A DNA stretch of 64,000 bases from CAZJAH01 sp964544155. Its GTDB lineage: Bacteria > Bacteroidota > Ignavibacteria > Kapaibacteriales > UBA2268. The translations under genes were made by a program, and so were the position numbers. How positions within the stretch are numbered: the first letter of the stretch is position 1; each line of letters begins with the position of its first letter. Shown here in pieces: positions 44,181 through 52,357 of the stretch. Under the pieces are notes generated by a model, which saw nothing but the letters and a program-made list of their open reading frames with translations, was not told the origin of the DNA and made no database searches. The DNA lies in contig CAZJAH010000010.1 in the NCBI GenBank assembly GCA_964544155.1, positions 1 through 64,000 of the forward strand, given 5' to 3'.

Positions 44181-44732
44181 ATGAATAATATTCAAAGCAG
44201 CATGGATATGCACGCCACAACAGTAGTCGGCGTACTCAAAGACGGGAAAGCCGCCCTTGGATCAGACGGGCAGGTATCTTTCAATAACACAGTATTAAAA
44301 CACGGCGCTGTTAAGGTTCGCCGCCTGCATAAAAATAAAATACTCGCCGGATTCGCCGGATCCACGGCAGACGCTTTTACCTTGCTTGAAAAATTCGAAG
44401 AAAAGCTTGAATCTAACAGAGGAAACCTGCAGAAAGCTTCCATCGATCTTGCCAAGGAATGGCGCACGGACAGGTACCTCCGCCGCCTTGAAGCTATGCT
44501 TATTGTGATGGACAGCGAGCACGCCTATCTGCTAAGCGGTAATGGCGACGTTATCGAACCCGATGATCAAATCGTGGCAATAGGTTCGGGCGGGTCTTTC
44601 GCCTTATCGGCGGCCCGTGCTTTATACAAGCACAGCAGCCTCAGCGCTAAGGAAATTGTGGAAGAATCGCTCAGAATTGCCGGCGATATTTGCATTTATA
44701 CTAATTCTCACATAACAGTTGAAGAACTCTAA
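44181..44732 (+). CDS. hslV: ATP-dependent protease peptidase subunit HslV
   Basis: HslV is the proteasome-like threonine peptidase of the HslUV complex. The catalytic Thr13 follows a short propeptide (MNNIQSSMDMHA-TTVVGV), an N-terminal extension similar to that of CodW. It must be removed for activity. The core has ALGSDGQVSFNNTVLKHGAVKVRRL, AGFAGSTADAFTLLEKFE and the metal-binding end region IAGDICIYTNSHITVEEL. The ATG at 44181 is chosen, but the ATG at 44208 just before HATT would give the classical start. hslU follows after 96 bases. Confidence 0.95.
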   Translation: MNNIQSSMDMHATTVVGVLKDGKAALGSDGQVSFNNTVLKHGAVKVRRLHKNKILAGFAGSTADAFTLLEKFEEKLESNRGNLQKASIDLAKEWRTDRYLRRLEAMLIVMDSEHAYLLSGNGDVIEPDDQIVAIGSGGSFALSAARALYKHSSLSAKEIVEESLRIAGDICIYTNSHITVEEL

Positions 44733-44779
44733 ATAATGCCTTCGTTTTTTCCAAAATATATAATATTGGCGGGCATTAT
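44733..44779. repeat. 8-bp inverted repeat between hslV and hslU
   Basis: ATAATGCC (44733-44740) and GGCATTAT (44772-44779) are perfect complements with a 31-base loop. No T run follows. It may be an mRNA structure that separates expression of hslV and hslU. Confidence 0.4.
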
Positions 44780-44828
44780 CGTTCAGTTTAATTAAATCAT
44801 TTGGAATTTTATTAAAAATAAAGTAGTT

Positions 44829-46262
44829 ATGAACGGAACACAGAATGAAATAGACAGAGATGTCAGGCAGCCGGAAATAAATGCCGGCCTGGTTGACGGC
44901 AAACACAGCGGGCAGTTAACCCCCAGGCAGATTGTTTACGAGCTGGATAAATTCGTTATCGGGCAGGACTCGGCAAAAAAAGCTGTTGCAATCGCCCTGC
45001 GCAACAGATGGCGAAGGCAGCAGGTACAGGATGGGATTCGCGATGAGATCATGCCGAATAATATTATAATGATAGGCCCCACGGGTGTAGGTAAAACAGA
45101 AATCGCCCGAAGGCTGGCAAGACTTGCCGGAGCGCCCTTCATCAAAGTCGAAGCTACTAAATTCACGGAAGTCGGTTATGTCGGGCGCGATGTTGAATCA
45201 ATGATCCGCGACTTAGTTGAAAGAGCCGTCAGCATAGTCCGCGACGAACACACAGCCGATAAAAAGAAAGAAGCCCGCGTTGCCGCAGAAAACCGCATTC
45301 TCGATATACTGATCCCGCCTGTTAAAAAAGGGCCTTCATTCGATACCGCCACAGAATCCGATGTCGAAGATAATGCGCAGACAAGGGAGAAATTCCGCAA
45401 TATGCTGCATAAAGGCATTTTAGACGAGCGTGTGATCGAAATAGATATGCTGGTTGAGCAGGGGCCTAATATGCAGGTACTCGGGCCAATCGGACTCGAC
45501 GAAATGGGTATGAACCTGCAGGATATTTTTGGCAGTATCCTTCCCAAGAAAAACAAGAAGAAAAAAATGAAGATATCCGATGCCCTTAAGGTACTCGAAA
45601 AGGAAGAAGCCGAAAAGCTTATCGACATGGATATGGTAGTTAAAGAAGCCCTGCGCAGAGCTGAGAATTCCGGCATAGTGTTTATTGATGAAATAGATAA
45701 GGTTGCATCTAAAGGCGGCGCCGGAGGATCCGGGCCGGAAGTCTCACGAGAAGGCGTCCAGCGAGACCTTCTCCCTATAGTTGAGGGCTGCACGGTTAAT
45801 ACTAAATACGGTATGGTGCATACCCAGCACATATTATTTATTGCTTCGGGAGCCTTTCATGTATCGAAGCCTTCAGACTTAGTGCCTGAGCTGCAGGGAC
45901 GCTTTCCGATCAGGGTCGAGCTTAAGAGCCTTACAGAGGAAGACTTCGTTAAGATACTGACAGTACCCGAAAATGCTCTTATAAAACAGTATATGGCATT
46001 AGTCAAATCGGAAGATATTGAGTTGAAATTCGATGAAAGCGCAATTAAGGAAATAGCTGCCATAGCTGCCCAGGTGAATGACGAAGTAACTAATATCGGA
46101 GCCAGAAGGCTGCATACTATCATGACAACGCTGCTGGAGGAAATACTTTTTAACGCCCCGGATAATATTGAAGAGCGCCTTTTTGAACTTGATTCCGGTA
46201 AAGTACGCAAAACTCTGCAAGACATTATTCAGGATACTGACATCAGCAAGTATATACTGTAA
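44829..46262 (+). CDS. hslU: ATP-dependent protease ATPase subunit HslU
   Basis: The 477-residue AAA+ unfoldase has LTPRQIVYELDKFVIGQDSAKKAVAIALRNRWRR at the start, Walker A GPTGVGKTEIARRLA, the pore-loop region GYVGRDVESMIRDLVE, an I-domain (~150-260) and Walker B IVFIDEIDK. The C-terminal tail DISKYIL is the conserved docking peptide that inserts into HslV. The length is slightly above the E. coli protein (443) because of an extended N-terminus and I-domain. It pairs with hslV and is followed by a terminator. Confidence 0.96.
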   Translation: MNGTQNEIDRDVRQPEINAGLVDGKHSGQLTPRQIVYELDKFVIGQDSAKKAVAIALRNRWRRQQVQDGIRDEIMPNNIIMIGPTGVGKTEIARRLARLAGAPFIKVEATKFTEVGYVGRDVESMIRDLVERAVSIVRDEHTADKKKEARVAAENRILDILIPPVKKGPSFDTATESDVEDNAQTREKFRNMLHKGILDERVIEIDMLVEQGPNMQVLGPIGLDEMGMNLQDIFGSILPKKNKKKKMKISDALKVLEKEEAEKLIDMDMVVKEALRRAENSGIVFIDEIDKVASKGGAGGSGPEVSREGVQRDLLPIVEGCTVNTKYGMVHTQHILFIASGAFHVSKPSDLVPELQGRFPIRVELKSLTEEDFVKILTVPENALIKQYMALVKSEDIELKFDESAIKEIAAIAAQVNDEVTNIGARRLHTIMTTLLEEILFNAPDNIEERLFELDSGKVRKTLQDIIQDTDISKYIL

Positions 46263-46288
46263 TTTAAAACTGCAGTTAATTGTTTTCT

Positions 46289-46325
46289 AAGGTGTTTCCT
46301 TTTATTAGGAAATGCCTTTTTTTTT
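46289..46325 (+). terminator. Rho-independent terminator after hslU
   Basis: AAGGTGTTTCC pairs with GGAAATGCCTT (11 pairs, two wobble), followed by nine T residues in total. Confidence 0.85.
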
Positions 46326-46396
46326 ACTAAAAATCTATGATATTCTTTTCATTAAATTAGAAATTTACCGGATTGAAGGATTAGCCTTCAACCGAA

Positions 46397-47314
46397 TTAG
46401 AACAATACCTGAACGCCTAATTTGAAATTGTTTATCATATAAGGTGACGCTGAATTGAAAGGCCAGTTCATTTTGCTTTTCTTTAACTCGTAAATACCAT
46501 AGCTGAGAGCGTTTTTAAGGACGAAATTAACCACAGGGACAGCCATAGGCGATGCTTTTCTGATTTCATTTATAAAACTGTCTGTCAGCGCGTGGGCAAT
46601 CTCTTCGATTAATACATTCCCTGCCCAGTACCAGAAAATATACCTTTCGTAAAGCACGCCCCGTTCATAAGCAGCATTTATAGATACCGAGTTAGCAATA
46701 ACTATATTCATTCCCGCTTCGAACGAATCAGCATACCTGATGCCTTCACTGTAGCGCTCAAGCCTCAATTTATCAGCGGAATCAGCCGGCGTTGTTAATG
46801 AGCCATCAGGCAGGCCCTTATAATCAAATGAAGTCCAGAAAATACTGCCGCCATGATACAAATTCAGCGCGACAGATGATCTGACACCGTAACCAAATCC
46901 ATCGTTGCTAAAGAAGCCGAGCCGCCACATATCAACTTTGATCTCACGGTTATCAGCCGATTCCACAGCCATCTTATTCGTAATATTAGAAAGCAATAAT
47001 CCGCCAAAATTGAATTTAAAAATCGGATTAAGCGTATCAAGCTGGTATTTATCCTTGAATCCCAGTCGAATTTCAGCAAGGCCGTCTTCGGAGAATTTAC
47101 TTCCGAAATTCTCGTATATATCATTTTGCGTTATGGCATAATTCAGTTCAATGACAGGCCTGTCGAATTTGATAACCAAATCAGGTTCCCAAAATTCCAT
47201 ATCCCAGCGATTGCCCCATTCATTTTCTTTTTTTTCGATTTCATCATTTTGTGCTTTAACTAAGGAGGAAGTTATTAATAGCCCGGCAAATATTAAAAGT
47301 AACATTCTAAGCAT
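46397..47314 (-). CDS. hypothetical secreted outer-membrane protein
   Basis: The 305-residue protein has a signal peptide (MLRMLLLIFAGLLITSSLVKAQ). After a charged stretch, alternating strands such as LVIKFDRPVIELNYAI, IRLGFKDKYQLDTL and FKFNFGGLLLSNI appear. The C-terminus NNFKLGVQVLF has the aromatic end of outer-membrane barrels. A helical segment (~235-275) interrupts it. I do not recognise the family. It lies 69 bases downstream of the Omp85 gene on the same strand, so the two are probably co-transcribed and may act together. Confidence 0.6.
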   Translation of the reverse strand: MLRMLLLIFAGLLITSSLVKAQNDEIEKKENEWGNRWDMEFWEPDLVIKFDRPVIELNYAITQNDIYENFGSKFSEDGLAEIRLGFKDKYQLDTLNPIFKFNFGGLLLSNITNKMAVESADNREIKVDMWRLGFFSNDGFGYGVRSSVALNLYHGGSIFWTSFDYKGLPDGSLTTPADSADKLRLERYSEGIRYADSFEAGMNIVIANSVSINAAYERGVLYERYIFWYWAGNVLIEEIAHALTDSFINEIRKASPMAVPVVNFVLKNALSYGIYELKKSKMNWPFNSASPYMINNFKLGVQVLF

Positions 47315-47383
47315 AAAAGAAATCCCAATAAAATTTAAAAAGTATTTAATGAATATACGCTTTTAGGATATGAATTGTTGCAA

Positions 47384-49642
47384 TCAGAATGAATGGCCGA
47401 GGCCGAAATGTAACTGAATATCTTCCAGTCGGGCTTCTTTGAGCCCCATGGGATCATAAAGCGGCCAGCCGAAATCAATGCTGATGGGGCCAAAAGCCAG
47501 ATAATATCGAAGGCCAAATCCACCTGCAAGAGCAAGTTTAGAGAAATAATCGCCGATGTTTATTTCGGCGGGATCATTCGCGAACCAGTTGTATGAATTT
47601 CCAAAATCAAAAAAAAGAGTAAGTCCCAAATTTGCGATCTGATCGGCAACAAATTCACTGAATCCGCGCGGCCTGTTGAATCTGTGCCTTATTTCGACGC
47701 TGCCTTCAATAATGGCGCTGTTCCCGACAAAATCCTGTAGAAAATTGTATAATCCGGGGTCAGTTGCTATGCTGTCTATATCGGCTTCAAAATAGCGCAG
47801 CTCCCGCGATCCCCATCCTCTTACGCTATTAGCGCCTCCTGCGAAGAACTGCCTTTCGAAAGGTACATAAGAAGATTCATCATCAAAAAGCACAATGCCG
47901 CCCATTCTGATCTTAAAAGCTCCTATAGTATTTCCGGAGACAGGTATATACTGGTGATGCGCGCCCTGCAATCTTATATACTTTGAAACACCCGATATTA
48001 GCGGATGCGCCAGAAAAATATTCCAGCCGTCTACAGAAAAAACCGAATAAGTACCATCCTGCGGGTCCAGTGGGTTGCGCCGGTTATCGCCAATGATAGT
48101 TATACCTGCGAGGTTTGCCGTAAGAATATGCTGCTCGCGGGATTGCAGATAATTATCAAGGTTGCCGTAAATAAGCAGCGCTTCCCTGACTCTGTTTGAA
48201 TCGATTTGAGTATCGGCACGCTCAAGCTGTCGCGATATGTCCTCACTGAAATTGATAGGTTCTTCTCTTTCAAAAGTGAAATCAACAGTCATTCTGTTAA
48301 AATAAGTCACACTGGGTAATTGAGCGGGAAATTTGATCGGTATGCTGTAAGTTCTTAATTTAAGAAAATTCTCGGCCTGCCTGTAGGAGTACGAGGGGTT
48401 AAATGAAAATCCCCATTTGGAATTATCCAGTTCCCATACTATAGGCTGCGACCAGCGTGAACCAATAGTAAATTCATAATCAATCTTGCCGCCCTGGGAT
48501 ATAGTTCTGCTAATGTCTCTTATTTTTGCGTTGGTAAATAAGTTAACTGACTGCGCGGCGCCGAAAGCGTTCTTATGAGTAAAAGACAGCTCCACACCGG
48601 TATTTAAAAAATCATCAAATTGGGTTCTGTTCAGGAAAAGCCCAATACCCCACTGTTTTTGTTTGCGGTAATGAGTCTCGACAGTCAGATCGAGCGTGCT
48701 ATCCTGCGGCTGCCCTGCAGTAGTATCAATGTCGACAAGGTCAAATAATCCCAGGTTATAGAGGTTATCTTCAGATTCTCTTTCCATTTTTCTGCTGTAC
48801 CATTGGCCGGGGGATATCTCAATCAGTTTTTTCTTCAATTCGGTTACGATTTTATTTTGTCCTTGCAGGCTGTCAACAAAGTTAAGGCTGCCGATTCTTA
48901 AACGCTTCCCCGGCGAAAAGGAAACAGTAATGCTGTCTGCTTTCAAAGGTTTTAATACAGAAACTGTGGGTACTTCATAAGAAGCATAGTAATAACCGTT
49001 ATTCAACAGAGTTGAATGTATGGAATTTACCTCTTTGACCACTTTGTTTTCGTTGAAGTAATCTCCCACACCGGCGAGCTTAATATTATTTATTTTGCTT
49101 AATACTTCGGGTGCAACATCATCCAGGCCTTTATACACAAGATCTTCCAGAGTATATCTGTCGTTTTCCTTTATATGAAAAGTAAGTACATTCTCCTTTA
49201 AATTAGTATCGGGCAGAAAAGTATAGTAAACTTCGACTTCATGAAAGCCGTGTAGGTTATAGAAGTTGACCAGGGTTTGAAGGTCAGTTTCTGCGATATT
49301 TTCATCCCAGTAACTAATCTGGTGCGACATTGATTGAAGCGCCTCGTCGAATGCGTCCATCAGTTCATCAGGTTTGAAGGAGTTAATAAGAAAATTCTTG
49401 TAATAACCCTGCACAAGCTTATGTACCATACTTCTTTCTGATGCTTCGGCGCTGATATACTGAAACAGCATTTCCTCTTTGAAAGTACTATTTCCCTTGA
49501 ATTCGATCTTGCCGATTTCATGACGCCTTTCTGTCAGAAAAGAGGTATAGAGCTCATCAGCTACCACATTGGGAGCTTGCTGAGCATTGGCCGTTAAGGC
49601 AAATGGAATGAATGATATTATTAATAATACTGCTGCTCGCAA
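47384..49642 (-). CDS. Omp85-family outer-membrane assembly/translocation protein
   Basis: The 752-residue protein has a signal peptide (~1-20), POTRA-like domains in residues ~38-330 (EIGKIEFKGNSTF; YTLEDLVYKG; LRIGSLNFVDS) and a C-terminal 16-strand barrel. The lock motif VRGWGSREL matches the VRGY/F motif of Omp85 loop 6, and the protein ends FGLGHSF. It is shorter than typical BamA and has three clear POTRA units, so it is more like TamA or a specialised Omp85 than the main BamA. The start is a TTG codon preceded in frame by a stop, so no ATG alternative exists. It probably inserts or moves proteins across the outer membrane. Confidence 0.9.
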   Translation of the reverse strand: MRAAVLLIISFIPFALTANAQQAPNVVADELYTSFLTERRHEIGKIEFKGNSTFKEEMLFQYISAEASERSMVHKLVQGYYKNFLINSFKPDELMDAFDEALQSMSHQISYWDENIAETDLQTLVNFYNLHGFHEVEVYYTFLPDTNLKENVLTFHIKENDRYTLEDLVYKGLDDVAPEVLSKINNIKLAGVGDYFNENKVVKEVNSIHSTLLNNGYYYASYEVPTVSVLKPLKADSITVSFSPGKRLRIGSLNFVDSLQGQNKIVTELKKKLIEISPGQWYSRKMERESEDNLYNLGLFDLVDIDTTAGQPQDSTLDLTVETHYRKQKQWGIGLFLNRTQFDDFLNTGVELSFTHKNAFGAAQSVNLFTNAKIRDISRTISQGGKIDYEFTIGSRWSQPIVWELDNSKWGFSFNPSYSYRQAENFLKLRTYSIPIKFPAQLPSVTYFNRMTVDFTFEREEPINFSEDISRQLERADTQIDSNRVREALLIYGNLDNYLQSREQHILTANLAGITIIGDNRRNPLDPQDGTYSVFSVDGWNIFLAHPLISGVSKYIRLQGAHHQYIPVSGNTIGAFKIRMGGIVLFDDESSYVPFERQFFAGGANSVRGWGSRELRYFEADIDSIATDPGLYNFLQDFVGNSAIIEGSVEIRHRFNRPRGFSEFVADQIANLGLTLFFDFGNSYNWFANDPAEINIGDYFSKLALAGGFGLRYYLAFGPISIDFGWPLYDPMGLKEARLEDIQLHFGLGHSF

Positions 49643-49697
49643 ATTGTTATGCTCTTAATTATAATAAAATTATAGTCGAAAAAAACGGCTGTTTATT

Positions 49698-49731
49698 AAA
49701 AAAAAAGGCGGAAGAGTGATCCCTTCCGCCA
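49698..49731 (-). terminator. strong terminator after the DUF2795-like gene
   Basis: On the reverse strand GGCGGAAG/CTTCCGCC forms a perfect 8-bp stem with an 8-base loop, followed by nine T residues. Confidence 0.9.
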
Positions 49732-49755
49732 TATATGAGCAGTGGGCTTTTCTAA

Positions 49756-49995
49756 TTAGAAATATTGTTCTTCTTCGTCGTCGTTATAGAAATATTCTTC
49801 GTTTGTAACATCTTCGTATTCCGGCCAGAGGTCTTCCATACCTTCGATAAGCTCGTCAGTGTCATCAAGCTCAATGAGGTTATCCAAAACCTGCTGCGGA
49901 CACCCCGTCCTGTTGGCGTAATCCAACAGCTCCTCTTTTGTCGCGGGCCACGGAGCATCTTCAAGATACTGCGCTAATTCGGGCGTCCAAAACAT
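49756..49995 (-). CDS. small acidic DUF2795-like protein
   Basis: The 79-residue protein has the DUF2795 core PWPATKEELLDYANRTGCPQQVLDNLIEL and a very acidic tail (EEYFYNDDEEEQYF). Proteins of this form are common and highly conserved in Bacteroidota, with no known function. It has its own terminator and a candidate promoter, and should be a monocistronic, possibly abundant small protein. Confidence 0.85.
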   Translation of the reverse strand: MFWTPELAQYLEDAPWPATKEELLDYANRTGCPQQVLDNLIELDDTDELIEGMEDLWPEYEDVTNEEYFYNDDEEEQYF

Positions 49996-50061
49996 AATAT
50001 CACTTCCCTTTAAAAATTTATTAAAAATACCCTGCTAGTTCCATAAACACTTAAACGATAG

Positions 50062-50069
50062 CAAAGTTA
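50062..50069 (-). promoter_or_regulatory. TAnnTTTG element for the DUF2795-like gene
   Basis: On the reverse strand TAACTTTG matches the -7 consensus 67 bases before the start. No TTTG lies 19 bases further upstream. Confidence 0.35.
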
Positions 50070-50162
50070 CATCATTACGGGCGAAAAGCCCCTTGTAAAT
50101 ATTGTACTTCGACTGCAAATCGAATAATGCGCAAAACTATTTTATTTTTCTGTATTTGCAAA

Positions 50163-50200
50163 ATAAAAAATGCCTTCCGAATTAATCGAAAGGCATTTTT
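50163..50200 (-). terminator. terminator after rpsD
   Basis: ATGCCTT-c-CG pairs with CG-a-AAGGCAT, with T-rich runs on both sides. It ends rpsD on the reverse strand and could act in both directions. Confidence 0.88.
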
Positions 50201-50218
50201 AAAAATATCTTAAAAGGG

Positions 50219-50821
50219 TTATCTTGAGTAGAACTCGATAACCAGTGGAACTTCGCATTGTACGGGGACTTCTTCCCTTGCGGGTATATATAGGTATTTA
50301 GCATTGAAATCTGCTTTGTTCACCTCAATATATGCCGGGGGCATAGAATTACGGATCGCTTCCTGGAAGCATTCAAGCTTGCGGCTTTTTTCTTTAATCT
50401 GAACGTTGTCGTTAACATTGACTTTATAGGAAGCAATGTTCAGCTTTCTGCCATTTACATATACGTGTCCGTGTGATACATACTGGCGTGCCGCGTAAAT
50501 GGACCTGGCGAATCCCGCCCTGTAAATAACAGCATCGAGCCTTGATTCAAGAAGTTGAACTAATATATCACCGGTATTGCCCGTTAGCTTTGAGGCTTGT
50601 TTGTAATAGTTCAGCATTTGTTTTTCTGAAATATTATACTGCAGCCTCAAACGCTGTTTCTCTAAAAGCTGTTTGCCATAGTCCGATTGTTTAATTCTTC
50701 TTTTGGAATTACCATGCTGTCCCGGTGGATAGGGCTTTTTCTGAGCATACTTTCCGGCTTTGGGAGTCATATTGATCCCTATCTTCCTGGATTTTTTGAC
50801 TTTTGGGCCTGTATAATTCAT
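50219..50821 (-). CDS. rpsD: 30S ribosomal protein S4, cysteine-free form
   Basis: The 200-residue protein has the S4 N-terminal domain and the S4 RNA-binding domain (RLDAVIYRAGFARSIYAARQYVSHGHVYVNGRKL). The zinc-finger cysteines found in many S4 N-termini are absent (MNYTGPKVKKSRKIG), so it is the C-minus form that does not need zinc. S4 starts small-subunit assembly on 16S rRNA. In most bacteria rpsD sits in the alpha operon next to rpsK, rpsM and rpoA; here it is alone, with a perfect promoter and terminator. It may be the only S4 or a second, zinc-independent copy. Confidence 0.95.
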   Translation of the reverse strand: MNYTGPKVKKSRKIGINMTPKAGKYAQKKPYPPGQHGNSKRRIKQSDYGKQLLEKQRLRLQYNISEKQMLNYYKQASKLTGNTGDILVQLLESRLDAVIYRAGFARSIYAARQYVSHGHVYVNGRKLNIASYKVNVNDNVQIKEKSRKLECFQEAIRNSMPPAYIEVNKADFNAKYLYIPAREEVPVQCEVPLVIEFYSR

Positions 50822-50927
50822 TTGTCCTCGCTAAATATTATATCCTTTTAAAATTCTTCTTCTAATTTTTAAAATATTATCCCGGCGTTTAAGCCTTGAT
50901 GAATATTTACAATTGCCAAAAGGATTA

Positions 50928-50958
50928 CAAATTTAAAACAAATATTTTAATTTCCAAA
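50928..50958 (-). promoter_or_regulatory. Bacteroidota-type promoter for rpsD
   Basis: On the reverse strand TTTG-N19-TAAATTTG matches the consensus perfectly. It lies between queC and rpsD and leaves a leader of about 100 bases, long enough for S4 autoregulation. Confidence 0.8.
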
Positions 50959-50978
50959 AATATTTTCCCACATAATTA

Positions 50979-51668
50979 TTAAATTTCATAAGGGATTGGG
51001 TCTGTTTGGCCGGCTTCTTTAAATCCTTTAAGCCTCAGGCAGCAGGAATCACAAACGCCGCAGGCTTTTATTTCATTTTTATAGCAGCTCCATGATAATT
51101 CGAATGGTGCTTCAAGTTCAAACCCTTTTAATATGATGTCTTTTTTCAGATCATGAATTATGGGCGCAATTATTTTGATATTTGTTTCGGGTTTAGTGCC
51201 TAAGTTAGCCGCATTTTCGAACGCCGCAAAAAAGCTTTCCCGGCAGTCGGGGTATCCGGAACTGTCTTCTTCCATCGCGCCTATGAATATTGCATCAGCG
51301 CCGGTTACTTCAGCCCAGCTGACCGCGATGGTTAGTATGTTGGCATTGCGAAAGGGTACGTAGCTGTCAGGTACGGCCCCGGGCTTACCGGGTTTGATCT
51401 CCATGTCAGGATCAGTAAGGCTGGATCCGCCTATCGTTGCAAGGTGTGATATATCCACAATAAGTTTTTCCTTAATACCGTAATGAGTACAAATCTCATT
51501 AAATGCTTTTAGTTCTCTCTGCTGGGTTCTTTGGCCGTAGTTGAGATGCAGCGCGGCAGGCTCATAGCCTTGATTTATAGCTATCGCGAGTGTAACAAGT
51601 GAATCCATGCCGCCGCTTATAAGTACCACGGCTTTATTTTTGTCAGCCGTTTCTTTACCCTCTGCCAA
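50979..51668 (-). CDS. queC: 7-cyano-7-deazaguanine synthase QueC
   Basis: QueC converts 7-carboxy-7-deazaguanine to preQ0 with ATP and ammonia. The 229-residue protein has the PP-loop SGGMDS for ATP pyrophosphate binding, HLNYGQRTQQRE, YVPFRNANILTIA and the zinc site SCYKNEIKACGVCDSC (four Cys). The start is a TTG with GGGAG nine bases upstream; no ATG is available before the PP-loop. It follows yjbQ with a 2-base gap, so they share an operon. queF and queD for the neighbouring steps are at ~2 kb in the window. Confidence 0.95.
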   Translation of the reverse strand: MAEGKETADKNKAVVLISGGMDSLVTLAIAINQGYEPAALHLNYGQRTQQRELKAFNEICTHYGIKEKLIVDISHLATIGGSSLTDPDMEIKPGKPGAVPDSYVPFRNANILTIAVSWAEVTGADAIFIGAMEEDSSGYPDCRESFFAAFENAANLGTKPETNIKIIAPIIHDLKKDIILKGFELEAPFELSWSCYKNEIKACGVCDSCCLRLKGFKEAGQTDPIPYEI

Positions 51669-51670
51669 AA

Positions 51671-52093
51671 TTATTCTCCCATTATGCTTATAATAATTTT
51701 CCTTCTGTGCGGCCGGTTTCGGAATTCACAAAGAAATATTCCCTGCCAGGTGCCCATTAGCAGCCTGCCTCCCGAATAAGGAATTGTAAGCGAGCTGCCC
51801 ATCTGTGAGCTTTTAATATGCGAGGTCATGTCGTCCGGGCCTTCGGTTGTATGCTCATAAAGAGAAGTATCTTCAGGCACAAGCCTGTCGAAAAATGTCT
51901 CGAAATCGCGTCTGACAGAAGGATCCGCGTTTTCGTTTATTGTTAGCCCTGCGCTTGTGTGCTGTATAAAAATATTGGCGATGCCGTCGTTTATGCCGTC
52001 CGCTGTACCAATAGCGGAGTTAATTTCATCAGTGATCAGATGAAATCCACGCGAGCGTTCTTTCAGAGTTATTTCCTTCCTGAATAGTTTCAT
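51671..52093 (-). CDS. yjbQ: YjbQ/UPF0047 family protein
   Basis: The ATG at 52093 gives a 140-residue protein; a longer frame adds an unlikely N-terminus. It has the UPF0047 signature: FIQHTSAGLTINENADPSVRRDFETFFDRLVP, the TEGPDDMTSHIKSSQMGSSLTIPYSGGRLLMGTWQGIFLCEFR region and a closing HRR strand. The conserved His and Glu residues form the putative active site. Members have been assigned weak thiamine-phosphate synthase activity, but the physiological role is unknown. It is the first gene of the yjbQ-queC operon and has a promoter at 52121-52150. Confidence 0.9.
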   Translation of the reverse strand: MKLFRKEITLKERSRGFHLITDEINSAIGTADGINDGIANIFIQHTSAGLTINENADPSVRRDFETFFDRLVPEDTSLYEHTTEGPDDMTSHIKSSQMGSSLTIPYSGGRLLMGTWQGIFLCEFRNRPHRRKIIISIMGE

Positions 52094-52120
52094 CAATTTT
52101 ATCCCGGATTTTAATGCTGG

Positions 52121-52150
52121 CAAATATAACAAAACGATTGAACTCAAAAA
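52121..52150 (-). promoter_or_regulatory. promoter for yjbQ-queC
   Basis: On the reverse strand TTTT-N18-TATATTTG lies 28 bases before the yjbQ ATG, with one -33 mismatch. It is back to back with the pgi promoter. Confidence 0.5.
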
Positions 52151-52157
52151 TATTAGC

Positions 52158-52187
52158 TTTTAAAATAATTTGCTTTGATTATCTTTG
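52158..52187 (+). promoter_or_regulatory. promoter for pgi
   Basis: TTTT-N18-TATCTTTG fits the consensus with one mismatch. It leaves a ~165-base leader that contains a three-copy tandem repeat. Confidence 0.5.
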
Positions 52188-52261
52188 CGGTTTAATTTGA
52201 TTCATTATTTGACATCTTGATTTTTTATGAATGTATTGAATTATATGTTTACATATTTCGT

Positions 52262-52336
52262 CAATAGATCAATCTGTGAATAGTATAGAATAGATCAGTT
52301 AAAATAGTATTGAATAGATCAGTTAATGAATAGTAC
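52262..52336 (+). repeat. three-copy ~25-base tandem repeat in the pgi leader
   Basis: Three units (52262-52287, 52288-52311, 52312-52336) each begin (g/c)AATAGATCA and end AATAGTA(t/c). The core GAATAGATCAGTTAA is identical in the last two. The array ends 21 bases before the pgi ATG and its ribosome site. Confidence 0.75.
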
Positions 52337-52357
52337 AGTAAATATTTAGGAGAAAAA

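Noticed and set aside
45176..45832. 218-codon open frame on the reverse strand opposite hslU
   Set aside because: It mirrors hslU codons, is Ser/Ile-rich without fold signals, and has no ribosome site; the forward gene is certain.
52262..52336. Tandem repeat considered as a CRISPR remnant
   Set aside because: Units are directly adjacent, AT-rich and diverged, with no spacers or cas genes.
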